Shown here one piece after another: positions 50,917 to 57,721 of a DNA stretch of 64,000 nucleotides (the stretch's first letter is position 1; the number at the start of each line of letters is the position of its first letter). A program made the translations under genes and the position numbers. The DNA lies in assembly GCF_004519295.1 (NCBI RefSeq), contig NZ_SOZH01000007.1, positions 248,001 to 312,000 of the forward strand. Reading direction: 5' to 3'. The DNA is from Cellulosimicrobium funkei. Its GTDB lineage: Bacteria; Actinomycetota; Actinomycetes; Actinomycetales; Cellulomonadaceae. The notes under the pieces are model-generated. The model made no database searches. It had not been told where the DNA came from and worked only from the letters and a program-made list of their open reading frames with translations.

Positions 50917-51768
50917 GTGACCTCCGCCGCGCTCAGCCCGCTGCCCGACGCCGCCCGCCCGCCCTGGGCGGTCGGGTCGCCCCTGCGGCTGCTCGCCGCG
51001 GTCCTCGTGTCCGGCTCCGCGGTGCTGCTCTTCGCGGTCCACGCGCGCCCGCTCGGGTACGTCCCGCTCGTCCTCGGGGTCGCGCTCGGGCTGCTCGTAG
51101 ACCGGCGCCTCGGCCGTGACCTCGCGCTGGTCGGCGTCGGGATGGGGATCATCTCGACCATCTCGCTGAAGGCCGACCTGTCCGACGCCGGCATGGTGCG
51201 CTTCGCCGTCGTGCTCTCCCTCGCGGTGCTCGTCCCGTGGGCGCTGTCCCGCTTCGTCTTCCGCGAGGACGCCGTCACGTTCCCCGTCGCGACGGGGCGC
51301 CGCTGGACGCGGGGGCAGGTCGTGTACCTGGTCGTGGTCGTCGTGGCGGGCTACCTGATCCTGCCGTTCTACTTCATCGGGTCGGGCGCGTACCTCAACT
51401 GGCCGCCGATCACGGGCGGCGCGGAGATCGCGCGCCTGTTCGTCGGCGTCAACGCGGTGGGCATCTGGGACGAGCTGTTCTTCGTGTGCGTGGTCTTCGC
51501 GCTGTACCGCGAGCACTTCGGGGTGTGGACGGCGAACCTGCTGCAGGCGACGGTCTTCGTGTCGTTCCTCTGGGAGCTCGGCTACCGCGAGTGGGGCCCG
51601 CTGCTCACCGTGCCGTTCGCGCTCGTCCAGGGCTGGATCTTCTCCTGGAGCAAGTCGCTCACGTACGTCGTGGCCGTCCACCTGCTGTTCGACGTCGTGG
51701 TGTTCGCCGTGCTGGTGCACGCCCACCACCCGGAGCTGTTCGACGTCTTCGTCACCGCGCCGCGCTGA
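50917..51768 (+). CDS. CPBP/CAAX-protease-like membrane protein with altered active site
   Basis: A 283-residue membrane protein with about eight helices. In the CPBP family the motifs are EExxxR, FxxxH and HxxxB; here AVGIWDELFFVCVVF stands at the first (Asp-Glu but no Arg at the usual place) and VAVHLLFDVVVF at the last, so it may have lost protease activity. CACCGT ends 6 nt before GTG 50917, so I prefer this start; GTG 50911 would add two residues. Immunity or membrane-protein processing roles are known in the family, but nothing nearby indicates one. Confidence 0.65.
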   Translation: MTSAALSPLPDAARPPWAVGSPLRLLAAVLVSGSAVLLFAVHARPLGYVPLVLGVALGLLVDRRLGRDLALVGVGMGIISTISLKADLSDAGMVRFAVVLSLAVLVPWALSRFVFREDAVTFPVATGRRWTRGQVVYLVVVVVAGYLILPFYFIGSGAYLNWPPITGGAEIARLFVGVNAVGIWDELFFVCVVFALYREHFGVWTANLLQATVFVSFLWELGYREWGPLLTVPFALVQGWIFSWSKSLTYVVAVHLLFDVVVFAVLVHAHHPELFDVFVTAPR

Positions 51769-51789
51769 CGGCGCCGCCCGCGGGCGGGG

Positions 51790-52617
51790 TCAGGACGGTC
51801 GGGCGAGCAGCACGCGGCGCACCCCGTCGACGCGGCACGCCGCCGCGACGGCCGCCGTGGCGGGACCGGCGAGCACCGTCACCGCCGCCACGACCACGGC
51901 GACGCCCACGGCCGCGCCGGCCACGACGTCGTGCGGGAAGTGCACGCCCTGGGCGACGCGGGCCGCCGCGACCGCCACGGCCAGCAGGGCCGGCACGACG
52001 ACCCACACCGCGAGGTCGCGCGTACGGGAGCGGGTCGCGTGCCGCGCCGGCACGGCGCCGGGGACCCGCACGGCCGGCGCGCCGGCGAGGACGACGGCGG
52101 TCGCGAGGGCGAACGCGATCGCGGTGTGGTTGCTCGGGAACGACCAGTCGCCCGCCGCGGGGCAGTGCGCGACCTCGACCAGCTCCCAGCAGCCGCGCGG
52201 CTGCCGCACGAGCGACTTCACGGCCTCGCTCGCGGCGTAGGCGGCGACGGCGCCCACGCCGGCGACGAGCGTCGTCGCGACCGCGGGCGGGCCGCCCCGA
52301 CGCGAGCGCCAGGCCACGAGCGCGCACCAGGCCACGAGCACGAGCACGCCGCCCTCGGCGACGAGCTCCGTCCCGGGGAGGTCGGCCGTGCGCGCCGTGA
52401 CGGCGAGGTAGAGGGACTCGCTCGGGCCGCGCAGCATCCGGGCGACGAGGACGACGAGCGCCGCCCCGACGAGCCACGACAGCGCCACGAGCGCCTGCCC
52501 CGCCAGCCCGGACGACGGCTCGGGGGCCGTGGGTCCGGCCGGCGCGCCGTCGCTCTCGTCACGCGTCGGGGCGGCGTCGGGCAGGGTCGTGGTGCGGGAC
52601 GAATCGGGCGAAGTCAT
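51790..52617 (-). CDS. PAP2-family membrane phosphatase
   Basis: A 275-residue membrane phosphatase. The three PAP2 motifs can be traced as KSLVRQPRG, FPSNHTAIAFALA (PSGH replaced by PSNH) and RVAQGVHFPHDVVAG, with the catalytic His residues present. Six helices surround them; an ~35-residue acidic N-terminus precedes. The family dephosphorylates undecaprenyl diphosphate or phosphatidic acid. ATG 52617 has TACCCT 6 nt upstream (leaderless). It is convergent with the CPBP-like gene. Confidence 0.88.
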   Translation of the reverse strand: MTSPDSSRTTTLPDAAPTRDESDGAPAGPTAPEPSSGLAGQALVALSWLVGAALVVLVARMLRGPSESLYLAVTARTADLPGTELVAEGGVLVLVAWCALVAWRSRRGGPPAVATTLVAGVGAVAAYAASEAVKSLVRQPRGCWELVEVAHCPAAGDWSFPSNHTAIAFALATAVVLAGAPAVRVPGAVPARHATRSRTRDLAVWVVVPALLAVAVAAARVAQGVHFPHDVVAGAAVGVAVVVAAVTVLAGPATAAVAAACRVDGVRRVLLARPS

Positions 52618-52751
52618 CGGACGAGGGTATGCCGGGTGAACCACGGGTGAACATCCGCCCCGCGGCGGACGTCCGCCGCGGGGCGTCCCCCCAGGGCGGT
52701 ACCTCGCGGGACCGCCGGTGCGACCCGCGACCGGCGACCGCGGGGGCGGCC

Positions 52752-53423
52752 CTACCGGGTGCCCGGGCCGTCCTCGGCGGGGACGTCGTCCGCAGGGACG
52801 TAGAACGCCGTCGTGGCGGCGACGCGGGCGGCGACGTCGTCCGCGTCGAGCCCGTCGGCCGCGGCGAGCGCCGCTCCCCACGCCTCGCTGCTCGCGACGT
52901 TGAACGCGCGCAGCTCGGGGCTCGCGAGGACGGCCTCGGGGTCGAGCGTCGCCCCGCCGTCGAGGTGCAGCCCGAGGCCCAGCAGCGCGCCGTCCCACCC
53001 GACGCCGACGGCGCCCGGGCCGAACTGGTCCCACATCTCCGGCGGCACGACGGCGGTGTGCTCGAGCGTGAGCGTCGTGCCGCCGTCGGGCGCGGGCGCG
53101 AGCCGGACCTCGACGACGGACGTGTCCTCCGGCGTCGGCGGGCCCATGACCCACGTGAGCCGCAGGAGCCGCGGGGCCTCGCACGCGCGGATCTCGCCGC
53201 CGGCGTTGCCCTCGACCTGGTAGGTGCCGCCCACCCGGAGGTCGCCCGTCACGGGCAGGAACCAGCGCGGGATGCGCTCGGGGTCGGTGACGGCGTCCCA
53301 CACGTCCTCGACGTCGGCCGGGTAGGTGCGCTCGAGGGTGACGACCCGTGCCGCACCGGCGGGCAGGTCTCCCGTCCCGACGGTGCGCCGCGCGGCCTCG
53401 AGCTCGGCGATGAAGTCCTTCAT
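52752..53423 (-). CDS. SRPBCC/AHSA1-domain protein
   Basis: A 223-residue START-like protein of the AHSA1 family (TLERTYPADVEDVWDAVTDPERIPRWFLPVTGDLRVGGTYQ; RLLRLTWVMGPP). Function of such stand-alone domains is mostly unknown, but they form a hydrophobic ligand pocket. Its ATG overlaps the ArsR-type regulator stop by 4 nt, a very common ArsR-AHSA1 pair in actinobacteria. The C-terminal ~60 residues are an extra helical segment. Confidence 0.88.
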   Translation of the reverse strand: MKDFIAELEAARRTVGTGDLPAGAARVVTLERTYPADVEDVWDAVTDPERIPRWFLPVTGDLRVGGTYQVEGNAGGEIRACEAPRLLRLTWVMGPPTPEDTSVVEVRLAPAPDGGTTLTLEHTAVVPPEMWDQFGPGAVGVGWDGALLGLGLHLDGGATLDPEAVLASPELRAFNVASSEAWGAALAAADGLDADDVAARVAATTAFYVPADDVPAEDGPGTR

Positions 53424-53812
53424 GCTGTCCTCCTGGTGGTGTCGGTGGGGCGCTCGTCGTCCTCGTCGGCGCCGGCTGCCGTCGCCCGACGGCGCTCGCG
53501 GGCACCCCGGGCGAGCTCGGTCCCGAGCGCGTCCAGCCGCTGCTCCCAGAACCGGCGCAGGCCCGCGGTCCAGTCCTCGACCTCGTCGAGGGCGGCCGGG
53601 TCGAGCGCGTAGAGGCGCCGGGTCCCGTCCGGACGCACCGACGCGAACCCGCTGGTCCGCAGCACGCGCAGGTGCTGCGACACCGCGGGCTGGCTGATGC
53701 CGAACTCCTCCCCCACGCGCGCCGCGATCTCGCCGGCGGGCTGCTCGCCGTGCGCGAGGTGCTCGAGGATCCGGCGACGCACCGGGTCGCCGAGGACGTC
53801 GAACGCTTCCAT
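53420..53812 (-). CDS. ArsR-family transcription regulator
   Basis: A 130-residue winged-helix regulator (MEAFDVLGDPVRRRILEHLAHGEQPAGEIAARVGEEFGISQPAVSQHLRVLRTSGFASV... in outline: HTH at residues ~25-60, wing to ~75). The typical metal-binding ELCVCDL motif is absent, so it likely senses a small molecule or nothing known. A C-terminal charged tail follows. It is the first gene of a two-gene unit and sits behind an unusually AT-rich promoter with a CTTATATAAG palindrome. Confidence 0.55.
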   Translation of the reverse strand: MEAFDVLGDPVRRRILEHLAHGEQPAGEIAARVGEEFGISQPAVSQHLRVLRTSGFASVRPDGTRRLYALDPAALDEVEDWTAGLRRFWEQRLDALGTELARGARERRRATAAGADEDDERPTDTTRRTA

Positions 53813-53820
53813 GACCCCAT

Positions 53821-53847
53821 TTTTTAGACTGTGCTTATATAAGTCAA
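53821..53847 (-). promoter_or_regulatory. AT-rich promoter/operator of the ArsR-SRPBCC pair
   Basis: Minus strand TTGACT (53847 to 53842) and TAAAAA (53826 to 53821) frame the perfect 10-bp palindrome CTTATATAAG (53834-53843). The start point would lie just before ATG 53812. An ArsR dimer bound in the spacer would shut the promoter. Confidence 0.55.
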
Positions 53848-53850
53848 GGC

Positions 53851-54426
53851 CTATGTTGCGAGCGCGCGTGCCATGACCCGCTGCGGCCCGGCGCTGCCCC
53901 CGAGGTACGCGCCGCGGTCGTGCAGCACCGCGCGGGCGTACGCGCGCCGCCCCGCCGCGTTGCGGTCGTTGACCGTGAGGACGAGCGCCCCGTACGGCGC
54001 CGTCCGCCCACGCAGCGCCGCGAGCGCCGCGACCGCGCCGGGAAGGTCCCGGACGACGCGCGACCCGACGCCGCCGCCCTGCGCCGCGACGTCGACGAGG
54101 AAGCCGCGGAACAGCACGACGTCGTCCGGGGCGACGCCGTCGAGCAGCGCCGCGACCTCGGCCGGGGCGCCGCCGGGGTGCAGCACGCCGAGCGCGACGG
54201 GGTCGCCGCCCGGTGGCCGGGCGACCAGCAGGTGCCGTCCCGGGTCGGCGTGGGCCGCGGCGACGACGTCGGCCGCGGGCGGCACGAACTCCTCCTGCCC
54301 GGGCCCCAGCCGGAGCCGGAGCGCGGCGGCGAGCAGCCGGCCCCGCTCGTCCGGGGGCACCGCGTCGAGCAGCACGAGCTCGACCGGGCCACCCGGAGCC
54401 TGCGGCGCGGGCGACGGAGCCGTCAC
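53851..54426 (-). CDS. GNAT-family N-acetyltransferase-like protein
   Basis: A 191-residue protein whose second half looks like a GNAT fold: VLFRGFLVDVAAQGGGVGSRVVRDLPGAV resembles the acetyl-CoA loop (Gln/Arg-x-x-Gly-x-Gly/Ala) and ALVLTVNDRNAAGRRAYARAVLHDRG is the typical closing strand-helix. Substrate unknown. The start GTG overlaps the stop of the LysR-type gene (GTGA), so the two are coupled. Confidence 0.7.
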   Translation of the reverse strand: MTAPSPAPQAPGGPVELVLLDAVPPDERGRLLAAALRLRLGPGQEEFVPPAADVVAAAHADPGRHLLVARPPGGDPVALGVLHPGGAPAEVAALLDGVAPDDVVLFRGFLVDVAAQGGGVGSRVVRDLPGAVAALAALRGRTAPYGALVLTVNDRNAAGRRAYARAVLHDRGAYLGGSAGPQRVMARALAT

Positions 54427-55331
54427 CGCCGCTTCCCGCCCCGACCGCGGGCGCCCCGGCCCTTCGGCGTTCCGCGGCCCTGCGCGCCGCCCCCGCCGCG
54501 CCCGCCGCCCGCTCCCGCACGACCGGTGCCCGCTCCGCCGCGACCCGTGCCCGCTCCCCCGCGGCCCGCGCCACCGCGCGCGTCGCGGTCGCGGCGCTCG
54601 CGGGCGGGCGCGGCCTCCTCCGCGGGCGCCGTCGCGCGACGCCCGCGCGAGCTGTTGGCCGTGCGGCCCCGGACGATCCCGACCATCTCCTCGACGAGGT
54701 CGTCGTCGCGGTCCGCGACCCACGCGAGCGCGACGGGGGCCGACGGCGCCCCCTCCAGGCGGCGGTAGGTGACGTCCTTGCGGTGGTGCAGGCGCGCGAG
54801 CGACTGCGGCACGACCGCCACCCCGACGTTCGCGGCGACCAGCACGACCGCGTCGCCGGTCGTCGCGGGCCGCTCGTCGGCCGGCCGCCCCGGCGGCTGC
54901 GGCGCGTCGTCCGCGGCCCCGGCCTCGCCCGCCCACGGCACGACGTCGTCGAGCGGCCGCAGCAGCACGTCGTCGGCGAGGTCGTCGAGCGCGACCGGTT
55001 CCTCGGGCTCCAGGGCGGCGAGCAGGTGGTCGCGCGACACGAGCACGACGGGCGCCTCCTCGTAGAGGCGGATCGCGCTCAGCACGTCGCGGTCGACGGG
55101 CAGGCGCAGGATCGCGGCGTCGGCCTCGTCGTCGCGCAGCGCCCGCTCCGCGTCGCAGGGCTCGACGGCGACGAGCTCGAGCGGCACGTCGGGGAGGCGC
55201 TCGCGCCACGTGCGCACCCACTTGGCCGGGGTCGCGCCGGGGACGTACGCGAGCCGGAACCGGCGGCCGGCCCCGTCGTCCCCGCCGCCGTCGGTCGTTG
55301 CCTCGGGAGCCGTGCCCGCGTCGTCGTCCAC
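54423..55331 (-). CDS. LysR-type substrate-binding domain protein without HTH, with Arg/Gly tail
   Basis: A 302-residue protein. Residues ~22-225 match the effector domain of LysR regulators (FRLAYVPGATPAKWVRTWRERLPDVPLELV, ADAAILRLPVDRD, VLVAANVGVAVVPQSLARLHHR) but the N-terminal winged helix is missing. The last ~75 residues are Arg/Gly/Ala-rich with repeated RGGAGTGRGG-like units, ending in basic RGARGRGGKRR, suitable for binding nucleic acid. It may be a sensor acting through that tail, or a periplasm-less binding protein. GTG 55331 has TAGGCT 6 nt upstream (leaderless); it is divergent from the DUF5997 gene, a conserved pairing as far as I know. Confidence 0.75.
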   Translation of the reverse strand: MDDDAGTAPEATTDGGGDDGAGRRFRLAYVPGATPAKWVRTWRERLPDVPLELVAVEPCDAERALRDDEADAAILRLPVDRDVLSAIRLYEEAPVVLVSRDHLLAALEPEEPVALDDLADDVLLRPLDDVVPWAGEAGAADDAPQPPGRPADERPATTGDAVVLVAANVGVAVVPQSLARLHHRKDVTYRRLEGAPSAPVALAWVADRDDDLVEEMVGIVRGRTANSSRGRRATAPAEEAAPARERRDRDARGGAGRGGAGTGRGGAGTGRAGAGGGRGGGGAQGRGTPKGRGARGRGGKRR

Positions 55332-55475
55332 CCGGACAGCCTAGGCGCGCGGTCCCGCGCGCTCCCGCCCGAGGTGCACCGGGGCCGCCCCGGGTCCGTC
55401 GCCGGCCCGCCGGACGCCCGCCGCTCGCCCCGCCGCGGGCCGCCGGCACCCGACCGGCCGACTACCCTGGAGCCC

Positions 55476-55856
55476 ATGACCCCCAAGCAGTCCGCGCAGA
55501 CCATGAAGCCCGCCACCGCGGCGAAGAAGCTCGGGGTGTACCTGCCCGCCACGCCGCAGGAGTTCCAGGAGGGCACCATCACCCGGGCCCAGCTCGAGGA
55601 GATGGAGAAGAACCCGCCCCAGTGGCTCGCGGACCTGCGCCGCAACGGCCCGCACCCGCGGCCCGTCGTCGCGGGCCGGCTCGGCGTCTCGATCTCCGGC
55701 CTCACGCGCGGCGGCCTCACCGAGCCGCTGACCACCGACGAGATCGACGCGCTGCGCCAGGACCCGCCGGAGTGGCTGACGGCCGAGCGCGAGGTGCAGA
55801 AGAAGGTCCGCGCCGAGGAGGAGCGGCTCGCCGCCGCGCGCGCGAAGAAGGGCTGA
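55476..55856 (+). CDS. DUF5997 family protein
   Basis: A 126-residue basic, mostly helical protein (MKPATAAKKLGVYLPATPQEFQEG; WLADLRRNGPHPRPVVAGRLGVSISGLTRGGLTEPLTTDEIDAL). It matches DUF5997, an actinobacterial family of unknown function usually beside the HTH-less LysR-type gene. VVAGRLGVSISGLTRGGL looks like a helix-turn-helix, so it may supply the DNA-binding part that its neighbour lacks. TACCCT ends 7 nt before ATG 55476 (leaderless). Confidence 0.82.
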   Translation: MTPKQSAQTMKPATAAKKLGVYLPATPQEFQEGTITRAQLEEMEKNPPQWLADLRRNGPHPRPVVAGRLGVSISGLTRGGLTEPLTTDEIDALRQDPPEWLTAEREVQKKVRAEEERLAAARAKKG

Positions 55857-55899
55857 GCCGCGCCCTGCGGGCCGCGTCTGCCGGGCGGCCCGACCGGCC

Positions 55900-56213
55900 T
55901 CAGTCCGTGCGCGTCGCGGGGTCCGTCGCGGGGTCCGTCGTGGTGGCCGCGCGGTCGGTGTGGCCGAGCGACAGGTCGGGCGCGACGGCGTCGCGCACCC
56001 GGCGCTTGAGGTCCGGGATCTCGGGGAACCCGCCGTCGACGCGGCGGTCCCACAGCAGCACCGGCCCGTCCCCGGCGTCGAGCGTGACGCGGAAGACGCC
56101 GTCCGTGCCGGGCACGAGGGCCACCTCGCCCAGCCGCGTGCGGAACGTCTGCAGGAGCTCCTGCGCGACCCACGCCGCGCGCAGCAGCCAGCGGCACTGC
56201 CAGCAGTGGTGTA
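55900..56213 (-). pseudogene. SelT/SelW/SelH-family gene, 3' part, cut by recombinase element
   Basis: This frame encodes residues from HHCWQCRWLLRAAWVAQELLQ onward through DGGFPEIPDLKRRVRDAVAPDLSLGHTD, a near-complete Rdx/SelW thioredoxin-like protein (redox CxxC at CWQC). Its beginning is missing: upstream of base 56211 the frame runs into the start of the serine recombinase gene read backwards. The first 14 codons lie at 57664-57706 on the other side of the element. The remaining internal GTG at 56124 would lack the CxxC motif, so the gene is probably inactive. Confidence 0.85.
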
Positions 56214-56217
56214 GTGT
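56212..56217 (+). promoter_or_regulatory. -10 box at the left attachment core
   Basis: TAGTGT begins inside the shared GTA core and ends 6 nt before ATG 56224, so the recombinase mRNA should be leaderless. Because the core is common to attP and the hybrid site, the -10 survives integration while the sequence upstream changes to host DNA. Confidence 0.5.
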
Positions 56218-56223
56218 CTGACT

Positions 56224-57624
56224 ATGCTCTCGGAGGTGGTCGCCTACGCCCGGGTCTCCGACGACAAGGAACGCGAGCAGATAGGCGTAGCAAACCAGAT
56301 CGCAGAGTTGCAGTCATGGTGCGCCGCGCGCGATTTCGTCATCGTGGAGGAGTTCCTAGACCCCTCCGTGTCGGCTACGTCCGGCAAGGTGCGCCCGGGG
56401 TTCGAGGCTCTACTAGCCCGCGCCCCCCGACTCCCCGTGGTCGTGTGGAACCTCGACCGCCTCGCACGCGTGAGCCGCGATATGGAGCGCGTGCTAGGTG
56501 CTGAGTTGGTCGTCTACTCCAAGAACACTGGGCATCTGGACCTCTCGACCATCGGTGGTCGGATGGCAGCCCGGATCGTCACCGCCACGGCTACCGCTGA
56601 GGTGGAGATCAAGAGCGAGCGCGCCCGCATGGCCAACGCAGCACGAGCGGCTAAGGGGCTCCCCTACTGGCGACGCCGCCCGGTGGGACACAACATGGAC
56701 GGCACCCTTCACGCGGAGGAGGCGTCGCTCATCAAACGCGCTGTGGAGGACGTACTTGAAGGTGCCTCGCTAGGCAGCATCGCTCGTGCGTGGAACGCGT
56801 CTGGGGTCAAGCCGCCTCAAGCGGGTAAGGAATGGAGCAACCTGCGAGTCCGTGAGTTGCTGATCCAACCTCGCATCGCGGGAGTGCTCGTCTATAAGGG
56901 TGAGCGGATGCCGAAGAGCAAAGTTGCTCCCATCGTCACGGAAGCCGAATGGCGGGCCGTACAGGGCATCTTGTCCGACCCCTCGCGCAACAACGCGGGA
57001 GGCGGTCCGGCCGCAACCCTGCTCACCGGTATTGCCCTGTGCGGGCTTTGCGGCAACGGCAACACCATGCACGGCACGTCTGCCTACCTCGGGCGCGGAG
57101 ACAAGCGCGAGTTGGTGAAGACCTACCGCTGTCACAGCGCGTCCCACAACCGCCACATCCGCGAATACGTGGACGGCTACGTTGTAGATCAGACCCTCTT
57201 GTTCCTCACGTCTCAGGACGCTCCGCAGGTGCTGGAGGACACGCAAGCCGCCAAGGAAGCCGCTGCAAAGGCAGCAGACCTCCGGGAGCGTCTGGCGGAG
57301 TATGAAGCGCTCTCAGGGCAACTGAGGGCAGCGGAGTACCTGAGGATCACTGCACCCATGCGCACGGAGCTGGAAGCCGCAGAGGAAGCCATGCGCAAGA
57401 GCAACCGGGCAGCGGTGTTCGCTGGGCTGGTAGAGCCGGGTATGGGCAAGTGGAACGCACTCCTCGGGCTCGCAGAGGCACACGAGAAGTGGCAAGCACT
57501 CTCCATGGACCGCAAGCGCGCGATCATTGACGCTACGTGGAAGGTCACCCTCCTACCGCGTACTCCGCAAGATCGCTGGGACGCGGACACGGTCAAGGCT
57601 AAGACTGTCCTAGAGCGTCGCTAG
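56224..57624 (+). CDS. Large serine recombinase (integrase)
   Basis: A 466-residue site-specific recombinase. The catalytic resolvase domain (1-~140) has Arg10 and nucleophile Ser12 in AYARVSDDKE, and the later Arg pair in WNLDRLARVSRD. The recombinase domain follows (~160-260: GHNMDGTLHAEEASLIKRAV), then a zinc ribbon with Cys in ALCGLCGNGN and CHSASHNRH, and a coiled coil at ~340-400 (AAAKAADLRERLAEYEAL) as in phage integrases. Codon use is foreign: many ATA, CTA, GTA and AAG/GAA-type codons seldom used nearby. No excisionase or phage gene accompanies it. All domains look intact. Confidence 0.93.
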   Translation: MLSEVVAYARVSDDKEREQIGVANQIAELQSWCAARDFVIVEEFLDPSVSATSGKVRPGFEALLARAPRLPVVVWNLDRLARVSRDMERVLGAELVVYSKNTGHLDLSTIGGRMAARIVTATATAEVEIKSERARMANAARAAKGLPYWRRRPVGHNMDGTLHAEEASLIKRAVEDVLEGASLGSIARAWNASGVKPPQAGKEWSNLRVRELLIQPRIAGVLVYKGERMPKSKVAPIVTEAEWRAVQGILSDPSRNNAGGGPAATLLTGIALCGLCGNGNTMHGTSAYLGRGDKRELVKTYRCHSASHNRHIREYVDGYVVDQTLLFLTSQDAPQVLEDTQAAKEAAAKAADLRERLAEYEALSGQLRAAEYLRITAPMRTELEAAEEAMRKSNRAAVFAGLVEPGMGKWNALLGLAEAHEKWQALSMDRKRAIIDATWKVTLLPRTPQDRWDADTVKAKTVLERR

Positions 57625-57663
57625 ACCCCACATACAGCAGAGAAACCCGGACCTCACACTCAG

Positions 57664-57706
57664 GTACCCGTGCGGGCGGCGGCCCGGCGCGCGGGTGGCC
57701 GTCCAC
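57664..57706 (-). pseudogene. SelW-family gene, 5' fragment (start codon side)
   Basis: GTG at 57706 begins a frame VDGHPRAGPPPARV that reaches the GTA core at 57665-57667 (minus-strand codon GTA) and would continue in phase with HHCWQCRW at 56211 if the element were absent. It starts 15 nt after the DUF2252 stop, so the intact gene would have been read with DUF2252. The start codon itself is inferred. Confidence 0.6.
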
Positions 57707-57721
57707 CGCCGTCGGACCGGC

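Larger units (their letters stand above)
56211..57666 (+). mobile_element. Integrase-only serine-recombinase element inserted in a SelW-family gene
   Basis: The trinucleotide GTA at 56211-56213 recurs at 57664-57666, and the 1,453 bp from one copy to the next hold just one gene, a large serine recombinase. Joining host sequence at this core restores one open frame of ~117 codons for the SelW-family gene and yields the dyad GCACGGGTACACCACTGC, in which 12 of 18 positions are symmetric, as expected for attB. The joined element ends give a second imperfect dyad (TCAGACACTAC / CTGAGTGTGA), as expected for attP. Three sampled 60-base lines inside are 67-68% GC; one flanking line is 82%. Confidence 0.8.

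Noticed and set aside
55900-56124. A complete 74-residue gene starting at GTG 56124
   Set aside because: It lacks the CxxC and first helix of the SelW fold, and in-frame family sequence continues upstream to the element junction; it is a remnant.
56211-57666. IS607-type or transposon interpretation of the recombinase element
   Set aside because: The protein has the large zinc-ribbon and coiled-coil C-terminus of phage-type integrases rather than the small N-terminal-HTH IS607 recombinase, and no TnpB gene is present.
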